DNA of 46,465 nt from Phycisphaera mikurensis NBRC 102666 (GTDB taxonomy: Bacteria > Planctomycetota > Phycisphaerae > Phycisphaerales > SM1A02), in the NCBI GenBank assembly GCA_945878575.1, contig CAMDUB010000015.1, positions 1 to 46,465 of the forward strand, in the 5' to 3' direction. Of this stretch, positions 24,786 to 33,817 are shown in pieces. How positions within the stretch are numbered: the first letter of the stretch is position 1; every line of letters starts with the position of its first letter. Under the pieces are notes generated by a model. The model saw nothing but the letters and a program-made list of their open reading frames with translations. It had not been told where the DNA came from and did not search any database. A program made the position numbers and the translations under genes.

Positions 24786-27700
24786 TTACTTCCCAGTGCC
24801 AGGCTTGCCGGCATTCGCTCCGAACTTGCCGGTTTGCATCTCTTTCATCGGCTGCCCTGCAGCGTCCAACTGCTTTCCGGGCACTGACTGCCCCTGCTTG
24901 CCGTCGGAACGCGGAATCGCTTGCGGCTCAACTGCCGGGCGCTTGGGCATCGGAATCGACGGTGGCAGCGGCTTTGGATGACGCATCGCACCACGCTCGC
25001 GGGGCGGGATCCAACCAGCAGGCGGCTGCGCACGACCGGTGTTACCCAGTGGTCCGCCACGGTAGTGATCGAGCAGCCCAGTGAAGCCCGCATCGCCGCA
25101 GAAGAACTGGGCGGTTGCCACGCAGTTGGCGTCCCAGGTCGTGTCGCAACACGAAGGCTGGAACGAACACACGGTTTGGCAGCAGCCAAGTTCATCGCAG
25201 AACGGTGAGGCGTGCACTTGCAGGCAGCTACCAGCGCTTGCATCGCCGCAACTGTTCTGGTCGCAACCGCACGACGGATCTTCAGCTGCAAGATTTACGC
25301 AAGTGACGTCCCAAGACGTGTCACAGCAGAACGAGTCGACCAAGCACACGCGGTTGCAGCAACTCTCGTCGGAGCAGTTTGGCAGCGTGCTGGGTACGCA
25401 GCAACTCTGCAGCAAATCGCTGCCGCACGGTGGCACTGGGCAAGCCTCATCCTTGCCGATGCAGGTATCACGGGCAACACCAGCGCAGACGCTGTCCCAC
25501 TGGGTGTCGCAGCAATAGGCATCTTGCGCGCAGACCGATGCGCAGCACGCCGCATCGTCGCAAGCGCCGCTGTCATGGGGGCGGCAGCAATCGCCGGCGC
25601 ACACATCGCCGCACTCGTAAGTGCATCCGCACGAAGTGATGGTGCGCGCAATGCCAACGCAATCCGCGTCCCATTCCGTGTCGCAGCAGTAGGTGTCTTG
25701 CGCGCACACTGCGGCGCAGCACACCGGGTCGCTGGATGCAGCGCCAGGGTGTGGTTCGCAGGATGGTCCGGCGCTGAAGTCGCCGCACACGGGTCGCACG
25801 CACGCGGCGGCGTTGGCTGGTAGGGAGGCCAAATTGACGCACTCAAAGTCCCATGCAATGGTGCAGCAGGAGGAATCAAGTACGCACACTGCCGCGCAGC
25901 ACAGGCCTTGGTCGCAACTCGGCAAATCGTGCTCTACGAAGCAACCGCCGGAATCTTGCAATCCGCAGGCACTGCCGCAACGGTCGAGCGCGCCAGCCAC
26001 GCACAATGCATCCCACGAAGCGCTGCAGCACAACGGGTCGTTTCGGCACACGGCGTCGCAGCAATACGGATCGTTGCAGTAGGGCTCTTGGTGAGGAATC
26101 AGGCAGGGCTTATTGCATCCAGAGCCGCATCCAACGGCACCGCAGCAATACTCGCGCGCGACGGAAACGCAGGCGCCATCCCAGTTAGCATCACAGCACG
26201 ATGGGTCGAAATTGCACACGATGGAGCAGCATGAGCCATCTTCGCAGCCGGGGTTGTCATGCGTCTCAAAGCAACTACCGCGACATGGGCAGGTCCAGCC
26301 GCTGTCGGCGGGCACCTTGCACAGATCGCGTGCCAGGGTGACGCATGCGCTGTCCCACTCGCCTTGGCAGCACAATGGATCCGCCGCGCACACGCCGTTG
26401 CAGCAGGATGAATCGCGGCAGCCTGGGTTGTCATGCGCGGCAAAGCAATCACCCTCTGCTGGGCAGCCCTCAGGTGCCGGACAGACGGCCGTTGCCACGA
26501 GCACGCATCCCTGATCCCACGCCGTGGTGCAGCACGATGGATCAACACTGCATACCGCTCGGCTGCAGTCCGCATTGGCGCATCCGACCGATCTGTGCGC
26601 GGTCAGGCAGCCTTCGCGTCCGATGGAAACTACAAAAGACGGAGTGCAAATGAACGTTGCCTCGCGTGCGCACACGGCGTCCCAGCGCGCTTCGCAGCAG
26701 TAGGGGTCGATCGACTCGCACACGGCGGCGCAGCACTCACCATCACTGCACCCACGGGTGTAGTTGGGAATCCAGCAACTGCGCAGCGAACCATCATTCG
26801 ATCCGCACACATCAGCTGGATTGGCGCACGCGACACCCGCGGTGGAGACGCAAAGGTCATCCCACTGATCTGAACAGCAGAATGTATCGATGAGGCACAC
26901 TGCCGTGCAGCAGGTTCCGTCCGCGCAGTTTGGTGACGCGTGTTGTGAGTAGCAACTTCCGGAGAGCGGATCGCCGCATTGGTCGCAGATTTCAATAGCT
27001 CGTAATGCGCACTTGGCATCCCATCCCACTTGGCAGCAGTAAACAAAATCTGGATCGGCGCACACTTGGCTGCAGCAGCCAGGCTTGTCGCAGCCCACGG
27101 ACGTTGGATGTGCGATGTAGCAGCTTCCATTCACTGGCAGCGAAGTGACCGGATCGATGCAGCCAGGCTCTGATGAGCACAGGTCATTGGCAATCTCAAC
27201 GCACGCTTCGTCCCAGGTGACGTAGCAGCAGTACGGATCGCGAATGCACACCGTTTGGCAGCAGAACGAATCCGCGCAGCCGATGCGCGCGTGAACGATG
27301 AAGCAACTTGATTCCTTCCCAGCGTCCAGATCACCGCCGCATGCGCAACTCTCGCTGCTGCAATTTGGCGTGACAACTGCAACCTGCGTACAACTGATGT
27401 CCCAAGAGGACTCGCAGCAGAACGGGTCAAGCGCGCAGACTGCTGCGCAGCACTCGCTGTTGCTGCAGTACGGTGTTGCGTGCGCAATACAGCACGGTCC
27501 GGTGTTCAGCGAGCCGCAGCCTTGGCAGGAAGTCGCTTGCGTATCAACGCAGGTTTGATCCCAACCGGTGGTGCAGCAATAGGGATTCAGGTTGCAAACG
27601 GTGGTGCAGCAAGTGGAATCGTCGCAATAGGGCAGGGTGTGCACCGTGTCACAGGCACCGCTTCCCTCAGCGCCGCAGGCGAGGCAATTGGTGGTGGCAA

Positions 27701-29198
27701 GTGTGACGCAGCCCGAGCTCCAAGCAGTATTGCAGCACGAGGGGTCGATCGCGCAGACTCGCTCGCAGCAGCTTGCATCGCTGCAGGATGGGGTCGAGTG
27801 CGTGACATAGCAACTGGCCGTGGTGCTTCCGCACGTCTGGCACGTGATCGCTGCTTGATTCGCGCAGCCCTGGTCCCACACCACGTTGCAGCAACCGGGG
27901 TCAATATTGCATACGGCGTTGCAGCAGTCGGCGTCCGAGCAACTCGGTCCGGTCTGCGACTCAAAGCAACTGCGCGTGGTTCCGTCTTGGTTCGGTTCGC
28001 CGCATCCGCTGACGTTGGCGGTGCAGGATGGATTGCGAACGAACGGCGAGTCGCTGGTTGGCGTGATCGCCGTTGGACCCTTGGTCAGGCTACCGGCGTT
28101 GCGGCATCGATAGATGTGCGGCGGCGCGAACGAATCCGATGCATCGCCCACTGGTCCGATGTACGCCTTTCCGTTGTCAGCAAAGATGCATCCGTAAATA
28201 TTCTGATCGGTGCCACGAACGATGGTGACCGTGTCCACAATCGCGTCCCACGGGGGCAGCGTCACCGTACCGGGCACGCTCCACGCCAGTTCGCAGACCT
28301 GTGCGATATCAACCGTGGAGGGCACATTGACGCGCTGGCCAACGGTGGGGAATGCGCGAGTGTTGGCGGGATTCGGATTGCGAAAGACAATCAGATGGGT
28401 GACATTGGTGGCGGATTCAGCAGGAAACACCCGTCCGTTGGCTGCGGCGCCGGTTGGAAACGCGAGTGATGTGCTGCCATAAAAGATGTACTTGTCCAGC
28501 GCTGCTGGTACATCGGCGAGTACATCACCAGTGAACGATGAATCTGCGAGCAGCGCCAATCCACGCGACGCAGTGTCGAGCGGATTGGATACCCATGCCA
28601 TTCCAGTCAGTGGTTCCACCACCGCGATGGTTCCACTCACTTGGTCGGTGCCGGAACTGTTGTTGGAGCGCGCTACTTTGATGTAGAACCAACCGTCCAG
28701 AAACGCACGCATGTTGGGATCGGCACCAACCACCCCATTGACCGTGGGTGCGCTGGCAACGCCAACCGCTGACGTCGGAACACGGATCTCCACATAGCGT
28801 GACTGTGGAACGGTGGGGTCGGTCTGACTGTTCGGTTTGCGAACGCGCAATTCTGACAGGGTGATCCGGGGGAGTTTGCCGATGGCGGCGTTGGACGCCA
28901 TTGCCACGAGCTGCCCGAGGTAGTTACGGTCGACATCGTCGATGGCACCGTCGAAATTGAAGTCGCCACTGATGCAGATGTCCGTTTGACCAAGCATGCA
29001 ACTTGCCCACACGTCAATGTCAGTCTGATTGACCAAGTTGTCCGCGTTTAAGTCACCCAGCCACGTGGAGTTGCCAGCGGTGGTGCATGCGGCAGATGGA
29101 TCGTTGCACTGTGCTGCCGCCGGGCGCGCCGCCATGCCAACCACCACCATCAAGATGGCGAGCAGACAGGCCGGGAATGCGAAGCGCAGTGATGGCAT
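24786..29198 (-). CDS. Exported protein with dockerin-like segment and 17 Cys-rich repeats
   Basis: Product of 1470 residues. Residues 1-29 are a signal peptide ending ARPAAAQ. Residues about 48-100 have two Ca-binding-like loops, GDLNADNLVNQTDID and GDFNFDGAIDDVDRNYLGQ, as in type I dockerins. Residues 110-398 form a beta-rich region (ITLSELRVRKP, RYVEIRVPTSAVG, GWFYIKVARSNN). From about 399 to 1369 there are 17 repeats of about 57 residues with pattern C-x-x-H-x-x-x-x-C-x(3-4)-CC-x2-VC-x2-D-x-x-CC-x3-WD-x2-C-x3-A-x3-C. The last 101 residues are Pro/Gly/Lys-rich. Such a cysteine load implies an oxidised extracellular protein with stacked disulfide modules. I know similar repeats from other planctomycete sequences but no assigned function. 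The start ATG at 29198 is preceded by a good GAGG ribosome site. Confidence 0.85.
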   Translation of the reverse strand: MPSLRFAFPACLLAILMVVVGMAARPAAAQCNDPSAACTTAGNSTWLGDLNADNLVNQTDIDVWASCMLGQTDICISGDFNFDGAIDDVDRNYLGQLVAMASNAAIGKLPRITLSELRVRKPNSQTDPTVPQSRYVEIRVPTSAVGVASAPTVNGVVGADPNMRAFLDGWFYIKVARSNNSSGTDQVSGTIAVVEPLTGMAWVSNPLDTASRGLALLADSSFTGDVLADVPAALDKYIFYGSTSLAFPTGAAANGRVFPAESATNVTHLIVFRNPNPANTRAFPTVGQRVNVPSTVDIAQVCELAWSVPGTVTLPPWDAIVDTVTIVRGTDQNIYGCIFADNGKAYIGPVGDASDSFAPPHIYRCRNAGSLTKGPTAITPTSDSPFVRNPSCTANVSGCGEPNQDGTTRSCFESQTGPSCSDADCCNAVCNIDPGCCNVVWDQGCANQAAITCQTCGSTTASCYVTHSTPSCSDASCCERVCAIDPSCCNTAWSSGCVTLATTNCLACGAEGSGACDTVHTLPYCDDSTCCTTVCNLNPYCCTTGWDQTCVDTQATSCQGCGSLNTGPCCIAHATPYCSNSECCAAVCALDPFCCESSWDISCTQVAVVTPNCSSESCACGGDLDAGKESSCFIVHARIGCADSFCCQTVCIRDPYCCYVTWDEACVEIANDLCSSEPGCIDPVTSLPVNGSCYIAHPTSVGCDKPGCCSQVCADPDFVYCCQVGWDAKCALRAIEICDQCGDPLSGSCYSQHASPNCADGTCCTAVCLIDTFCCSDQWDDLCVSTAGVACANPADVCGSNDGSLRSCWIPNYTRGCSDGECCAAVCESIDPYCCEARWDAVCAREATFICTPSFVVSIGREGCLTAHRSVGCANADCSRAVCSVDPSCCTTAWDQGCVLVATAVCPAPEGCPAEGDCFAAHDNPGCRDSSCCNGVCAADPLCCQGEWDSACVTLARDLCKVPADSGWTCPCRGSCFETHDNPGCEDGSCCSIVCNFDPSCCDANWDGACVSVAREYCCGAVGCGSGCNKPCLIPHQEPYCNDPYCCDAVCRNDPLCCSASWDALCVAGALDRCGSACGLQDSGGCFVEHDLPSCDQGLCCAAVCVLDSSCCTIAWDFECVNLASLPANAAACVRPVCGDFSAGPSCEPHPGAASSDPVCCAAVCAQDTYCCDTEWDADCVGIARTITSCGCTYECGDVCAGDCCRPHDSGACDDAACCASVCAQDAYCCDTQWDSVCAGVARDTCIGKDEACPVPPCGSDLLQSCCVPSTLPNCSDESCCNRVCLVDSFCCDTSWDVTCVNLAAEDPSCGCDQNSCGDASAGSCLQVHASPFCDELGCCQTVCSFQPSCCDTTWDANCVATAQFFCGDAGFTGLLDHYRGGPLGNTGRAQPPAGWIPPRERGAMRHPKPLPPSIPMPKRPAVEPQAIPRSDGKQGQSVPGKQLDAAGQPMKEMQTGKFGANAGKPGTGK
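25092..28004 (-). repeat. 17 tandem diverged Cys-rich protein repeats
   Basis: Protein-level repeats spanning about 971 residues. Examples of the core: CCERVCAIDPSCCNTAWSSGC, CCAAVCALDPFCCESSWDISC, CCNGVCAADPLCCQGEWDSAC, CCQTVCSFQPSCCDTTWDANC. DNA copies have diverged, so the array is old or under selection for the cysteine frame rather than freshly amplified. Repeat 9 reads CSRAVC where the others have CC, so it lacks one cysteine. Repeats 6 and 14 vary the loop before the CC pair. Confidence 0.88.
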
Positions 29199-29290
29199 GA
29201 GGAACCTCAGGGTATACGCAACTCGACACCCAGAATCCCCGGTGAATCGCCCAGATTAGAGACATTCTCAGCCGGATCCACCCCCGCAGT

Positions 29291-30016
29291 TCAGGTGGCT
29301 GCGGCTTCTCGCGCCCCATCCAGCCCGCCGTAGGTGCGCCGCCGCGCGGCAAAGTCAGCCAGGGCCGTTTGAAGTTCCGGGACCTTGAACTCCGGCCACA
29401 GGACGTCGGTGACGAAGATCTCCGCATAACTCACCTGCCAGAGCAGGAAATTCGACAATCGGCGCTCCCCGGCCGTCCGAACCAAGAGGTCCGGATCGGG
29501 CAGTCCGTGGGTCTCTAGGGCCGCGGACATGGTCGATTCATCGATCGCCGCCGGGTCAAGGTCGCCGCGCCGGACCCGCAGGGCGATGGTTCGGACGGCG
29601 TCGACCATTTCCTGCCGAGAACCGTAGTTCATGGCCAGGCACAGGGTCATGCCGGTGCAGTTGCTGGTCTCGTCCTCGGTGCGGTCGAACTCGGCGAGCA
29701 CCGCGGCGGACAGTCCCTCGCGGCGGCCAATGCGGCGGAACCGAATGTTGTTGGCCAGCATCATCTGCCGTTCCAGTTGCAGTTGATGCCTGGCTAACTC
29801 CATGAGCGCCGAGACTTCATCTTCCGGTCGTTTCCAATTCTCACTGGAGAATGAATACAGCGTGAGCGCTTCAACGCCAATCCGAGCGCACTCTTCAACA
29901 ATGGCGCGCACTCGTCGTGCGCCTTCGCGATGACCGGCGATGCGCGGCAACCCACGCGCGGCCGCCCAGCGTCCGTTGCCGTCCATGATGATGGCGATGT
30001 GACGGGGGACGCGCAT
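29291..30016 (-). CDS. uppS: Isoprenyl transferase (undecaprenyl diphosphate synthase)
   Basis: Cis-prenyltransferase adding isopentenyl diphosphate units to farnesyl diphosphate to make the C55 carrier for cell-envelope synthesis. Product of 241 residues, normal size. Motifs: IAIIMDGNGRWAAARGLPRIAGHREGA (diphosphate binding, catalytic Asp), LTLYSFSSENWKRPEDEV, LCLAMNYGSRQEMVDAV, and PDPDLLVRTAGERRLSNFLLWQVSYAEI with VTDVLWPEF. The ATG at 30016 is 3 bp after the purA stop, so it is the second gene of a purA-uppS operon. Other isoprenoid genes in the window (dxs, ispA-type, ispD) are 8-16 kb away. Confidence 0.96.
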   Translation of the reverse strand: MRVPRHIAIIMDGNGRWAAARGLPRIAGHREGARRVRAIVEECARIGVEALTLYSFSSENWKRPEDEVSALMELARHQLQLERQMMLANNIRFRRIGRREGLSAAVLAEFDRTEDETSNCTGMTLCLAMNYGSRQEMVDAVRTIALRVRRGDLDPAAIDESTMSAALETHGLPDPDLLVRTAGERRLSNFLLWQVSYAEIFVTDVLWPEFKVPELQTALADFAARRRTYGGLDGAREAAAT

Positions 30017-30019
30017 TGC

Positions 30020-31384
30020 TTACGCGGTGGCGAGCGCCACGGCGCGCCGACCGTCCACCAACGTTTGCGTTCGCTCCGGTCCAAGGCTGACTACTTCCAC
30101 CGGCACTCCGGTGATTTCCTCAATGCGCGCTAGGTAGCGCTGCGCCTCTTGTGGCAGCGTGGTGCGGTCGGACGCATCGCGAATCTCTGCGCTCCAACCC
30201 AGCATGGTCTCATAGATGGGCGTGACGCCCTCAAGTCGATGAGCATCAGGAATGAAGCGGTCCGTGGTGGTGCCGTTGGGCAATCGGTAACCAACGCATA
30301 ACTTGATTTCATCAAATCCGGACAAGACATCCAGCAGTGTGCAAGCAATTCCAGTGGCTCCACACACCATGACGCTGTAACGAACGGCCACCAAATCAAG
30401 CCATCCGCAGCGGCGTGGTCGACCAGTGGTGGTGCCGTATTCCCGGCCGCGTTCGCGAATCCGGTGCCCAAGATCATTGTCGAGTTCGGTGGGAAACGGT
30501 CCCGCGCCAACGCGGGTGCTGTACGCCTTCATGATTCCCAACACGCGTCCAATGGCGCTGCCGGGAACGCCGGTACCGGAGGGGATACCCAACGTTGAGC
30601 AGTTACTACTGGTCACGTATGGGAATGTTCCGTGATCAATGTCCAAGAGGCTGGCGTTGGCGCCTTCAAACAGAATGCGCTTGCCGGCGCTCATGGCGTC
30701 ATGAAGTGCGTACACGGAATCATCCACGTGTGGTCGCAGGCGTTCACCAAACTCGGCGTACTTGGTAGCCAACGCATCCGGATCAAGTGGCGCAGTGTGC
30801 ACGCCGAGTGCCTCAAGTTCCGCAGTGCGCAGGGTGCAAATCACATGCAGACGACTGCGCAGGTACGCGGGGTCAAGCAGATCGCCAACGCGAATGGCGG
30901 TCGAGCGTCGAATCTTGTCTGCATACGCTGGACCAATGCCGCGGCGCGTGGTGCCGATGGAGAGGTTTCCTTGCGCATGCGCTGTTTTGGAACCGAGGTA
31001 CTCCTCCAGCGCTGCATCTTGCTCCTTGTGATAGGGCATGACCACGTGGGCTCGATCACTGATGCGCAGGTTGTTGCCAACGCGAATGCCGCGCGTTCGG
31101 AGGGCATCAATCTCTTGCAGGAGTTTCTCCGGATCAACCACCACGCCGTTACCAATGACGCAGGTCTTGTCGCCGTACAGAATGCCGGAAGGAATGAGGT
31201 GCAGCGCGTAGCGCTCATCGCCCACCTGCACGGTGTGGCCGGCATTGGCGCCGCCGTTGTAGCGCACGATCACATCATGCTCAGAGGTGAGCAGATCAAC
31301 GATCTTTCCTTTGCCTTCGTCTCCCCACTGGAGTCCAACAACGGCGGTATGGGCAGTTCGATTAACGCGGTGTCCAGTGGTCAC
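30020..31384 (-). CDS. purA: Adenylosuccinate synthetase
   Basis: GTP-dependent ligation of IMP and aspartate, the first committed step to AMP. Product of 454 residues. Motifs: VVGLQWGDEGKGKIVDLL (P-loop and catalytic Asp), NGGANAGHTV (catalytic His), IGTTRRGIGPAYADKIRR, GTFPYVTSSNCSTLGIPSGTGVPG, VGAGPFPTEL, TTTGRPRRCGWLDLVAVRYS and the C-terminal SLGPERTQTL. The start is a GTG at 31384; it leaves 15 residues before the conserved core. First gene of a two-gene unit with uppS; divergent from hemW. Confidence 0.97.
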   Translation of the reverse strand: MTTGHRVNRTAHTAVVGLQWGDEGKGKIVDLLTSEHDVIVRYNGGANAGHTVQVGDERYALHLIPSGILYGDKTCVIGNGVVVDPEKLLQEIDALRTRGIRVGNNLRISDRAHVVMPYHKEQDAALEEYLGSKTAHAQGNLSIGTTRRGIGPAYADKIRRSTAIRVGDLLDPAYLRSRLHVICTLRTAELEALGVHTAPLDPDALATKYAEFGERLRPHVDDSVYALHDAMSAGKRILFEGANASLLDIDHGTFPYVTSSNCSTLGIPSGTGVPGSAIGRVLGIMKAYSTRVGAGPFPTELDNDLGHRIRERGREYGTTTGRPRRCGWLDLVAVRYSVMVCGATGIACTLLDVLSGFDEIKLCVGYRLPNGTTTDRFIPDAHRLEGVTPIYETMLGWSAEIRDASDRTTLPQEAQRYLARIEEITGVPVEVVSLGPERTQTLVDGRRAVALATA

Positions 31385-31474
31385 GGGCGGGGCTCCGGTG
31401 CGAAGGTGCGGCGTTTGCCGCGAAGCGAGGAATGGTAGCGCACCGCGCGCAGGTTGTTCCTACGATTGCGTTCC

Positions 31475-32704
31475 ATGGCCACTGCGCTCACCATCGCCGG
31501 GCAGGGTTCGCCCGACGCATACGCCATGCGTGTGGATCAGGCCCTTGCTGGCATCACGCCGCAGTTCGAGGGCGCGTATGTGCACGTCCCGTTTTGTTTC
31601 CATAAGTGCCATTACTGCGATTTTTACAGCTTTGTTGATACCCAAGATCGTCAGGAGGCCTACGCCGCACGTGCCGATCAGGAATTGGCAGCCATGGCGC
31701 CCTGGGTGCACGCGCCGTTGCACACGGTATTCGTTGGTGGTGGAACACCCACGCTGTTGCGGCCCCCAGTATTGCGCGCGGTTCTGGGCTCGATCCGTAC
31801 TCGGCTGCCGCTGGCGCCCGGTGCGGAATGGACCGTCGAAGCGAATCCAGAAACTGTCACTGCAGAAGTGGCGTGCGCACTTGTTGAGAGTGGCGTGAAC
31901 CGCGTCTCTCTGGGCGCACAAAGTTTCAACGAACGTCACTTGAAGACGCTGGAGCGTTGGCATGATCCAGCAAGCGTTGCGCGCGCCATTGGATTGCTGC
32001 GCGCCGCTGGTATCGAACGCATCAATGTGGATCTGATCTTTGGCATTCCCGGCGGCACACTTGCGGAGTGGGAATCAGACTTGCGCCAAGCATTGGCGCT
32101 GGGAACCGATCATCTCAGTTGCTACGGTCTGACCTACGAGGCAAACACGGCGATGACCGTGCGCATGGAGCGCGGCGAATTTGAGCCGTGCGATGACGGC
32201 CTGGAGGCCTCCATGCTGGAGCGCGCCGCTGCCGTCTTGCGTGACGCTGGCTTTGCTCATTACGAGGTCAGCAACTGGGGGCGGATTCGGAAAGGCGATC
32301 CGCACGCCGAAGAGTGTCGGCACAACTTGCTGTATTGGCGCAATCGCGATTGGCTTGCCATTGGTCCCAGCGCCTCGGGTCATGCCCAGGGTGTGCGCTG
32401 GAAGAATGTTCCGCGCTTGGGTGATTGGCTTGCCGCCGAAGGCACCAGCCCCGCCGTTGATGTGGAACGAGTGACCCCCGACATGCGTGCCGGCGAACGG
32501 CTCATGATGGGCCTGCGGCTGCACGCTGGCATTTCCGAAGTTGAACTTGCGGAGATTCTGCAGCTTGGCGAACGCGGCTCGGAGCGAACCCGCGCCATTG
32601 CGCAGGCGGTTGCGGAGGGCATGATGGAGCACGCGGGAGGTTCGCTGCGCTTCACTGCCGCGGGCATGATGGTGGCCAATACGGTCCTGGCGCGCTTGGT
32701 CTAA
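31475..32704 (+). CDS. hemW: HemW-like radical SAM protein
   Basis: HemW proteins are heme chaperone-like radical SAM enzymes, long misannotated as coproporphyrinogen III oxidase. From ATG 31475 the product has 409 residues; an upstream TTG at 31454 is less likely. The radical SAM cluster motif is CFHKCHYCDFYS, preceded by EGAYVHVPF. Then come HTVFVGGGTPTLL, WTVEANPETV, GVNRVSLGAQSFNERHLKTLER, NVDLIFGIPGGTLAEWESDL, LGTDHLSCYGLTYE, HYEVSNWGR and HNLLYWRNRDWLAIGPSASGH, followed by the HemW C-terminal domain. The CxxxCxYC plus following phenylalanine fits HemW rather than HemN. No heme genes lie nearby. Confidence 0.92.
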   Translation: MATALTIAGQGSPDAYAMRVDQALAGITPQFEGAYVHVPFCFHKCHYCDFYSFVDTQDRQEAYAARADQELAAMAPWVHAPLHTVFVGGGTPTLLRPPVLRAVLGSIRTRLPLAPGAEWTVEANPETVTAEVACALVESGVNRVSLGAQSFNERHLKTLERWHDPASVARAIGLLRAAGIERINVDLIFGIPGGTLAEWESDLRQALALGTDHLSCYGLTYEANTAMTVRMERGEFEPCDDGLEASMLERAAAVLRDAGFAHYEVSNWGRIRKGDPHAEECRHNLLYWRNRDWLAIGPSASGHAQGVRWKNVPRLGDWLAAEGTSPAVDVERVTPDMRAGERLMMGLRLHAGISEVELAEILQLGERGSERTRAIAQAVAEGMMEHAGGSLRFTAAGMMVANTVLARLV

Positions 32705-32860
32705 GGGGCTGGAAGTAACCGTTCGAATGACCCCGGTCACCCGCGACGGCGGAGATTTCTGGTGCTCCCAATGGCACTTTTAGGAGTTTCCGGAGGATCT
32801 CGCCGCTTCCTGGGGAAGTTTGGGAATGAAAGCGCCCGCAGATTCCGATACTGATGGTGC

Positions 32861-33808
32861 ATGCTGCCCGCCCCCCTCCGTCTCCTCCGACCCGGCGACT
32901 GGGCCAAGAACGTCTTCGTTCTGGTCCCACTTGTCTTTTGGCTCGCTGGCGAAGGGCGTGGTGCGCAGCCAGAACAGATCGCAGAGCAACTGTGGAACGT
33001 GGCGCTCACCGTGATTGCGTTCTCCATGGCGGGTAGCGGCTTCTATGCAGTGAACGATGCGCTGGACTTTGAAGAAGATCGCAAGCATCCAACCAAACGT
33101 CGTCGCCCGGTGGCATCGGGCGCGGTCACCCCGCAGTTTGCAACCTCCATGGGTGTTGCGCTCATCGTTGGTTCGATTGCCGTGGCGTGGTGCGTGCGGC
33201 CGGCAGTGTTGGCAGTGATCGTTACGTACATCGTTCTACAGGTGGCGTACAACGCGAAGTTGAAGCGGGTACGGCTGGTTGATGTGTTGACGGTGGCCAG
33301 TGGATTTGTCCTGCGCGCCATTGCTGGAGCGTTGGCACTTGGCATTGCTGTGTCGACGTGGCTGGTGGTGGTGGTCTTTGCACTGACGCTGTTCTTGGGA
33401 TTCGTCAAGCGCTTGGGCGATCTGCGCGCCGCGGACATGGCGCGCGCGCAAGGCGACAGCACCGACTGGAAACCACGCGCTGGCTACGACAGCGCTGAAG
33501 ATCTCAATTGGCTGCTTGCAACCACCGGAGCCATCACCATGATGGCCTACTTGGTCTACGCGCTGAGCGATCATGCGCGCGGCATCTTTGGTGTGCGTGC
33601 CACTGGATTTGCGTTGCTGGCGCCCCTGGTATTCGTGGTGATTCACCGACTGTATTTGCGCGCCAACTCCGGGCGTGCGGAGAGTCCAGTCACCGTTGTT
33701 CTTTCCGATCGCAGTGCACGGGCGGCATCGGTCCTCTTTGCCATTGGAGTGCTGGTGGTGCTGTTCTGGCCGCCTGCCGAAACTGCACTCGGCACACTCT
33801 TCAAGTAA
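32861..33808 (+). CDS. UbiA-family prenyltransferase, decaprenyl-phosphate phosphoribosyltransferase-like
   Basis: Polytopic membrane prenyltransferase of 315 residues with about eight to nine hydrophobic helices. The start LRPGDWAKNVFVLVPLVF and the Asp-rich motif NDALDFEEDRKHPTKRRRPVASG match the DPPR-synthase branch of the UbiA family (transfer of phosphoribose to polyprenyl phosphate). The second loop is LVDVLTVASGFVLRAIAGA, followed by STWLVVVVFALTLFLGFVKRLGDL. In mycobacteria this enzyme opens the route to decaprenyl-phosphoryl arabinose; no DprE1/DprE2 homologs are in the window. The next gene, a GT-C-like membrane protein, starts 9 bp after the stop, so the pair probably acts on one glycan. 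Assigned branch: fairly likely; exact substrate unknown. Confidence 0.82.
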   Translation: MLPAPLRLLRPGDWAKNVFVLVPLVFWLAGEGRGAQPEQIAEQLWNVALTVIAFSMAGSGFYAVNDALDFEEDRKHPTKRRRPVASGAVTPQFATSMGVALIVGSIAVAWCVRPAVLAVIVTYIVLQVAYNAKLKRVRLVDVLTVASGFVLRAIAGALALGIAVSTWLVVVVFALTLFLGFVKRLGDLRAADMARAQGDSTDWKPRAGYDSAEDLNWLLATTGAITMMAYLVYALSDHARGIFGVRATGFALLAPLVFVVIHRLYLRANSGRAESPVTVVLSDRSARAASVLFAIGVLVVLFWPPAETALGTLFK

Positions 33809-33817
33809 ATTCAACGC

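Noticed and set aside
25092-28004. CRISPR-like array
   Set aside because: The repetition is at protein level with diverged DNA, all in one coding frame; no constant direct repeats with unique spacers and no cas genes.
30632-31438. Open frame of 268 codons antisense to purA
   Set aside because: purA motifs are on the other strand, and the antisense product shows no domain.
32705-32860. Small gene or RNA in the 156-bp gap before the UbiA-like gene
   Set aside because: No frame with a ribosome site and no convincing hairpin was seen.
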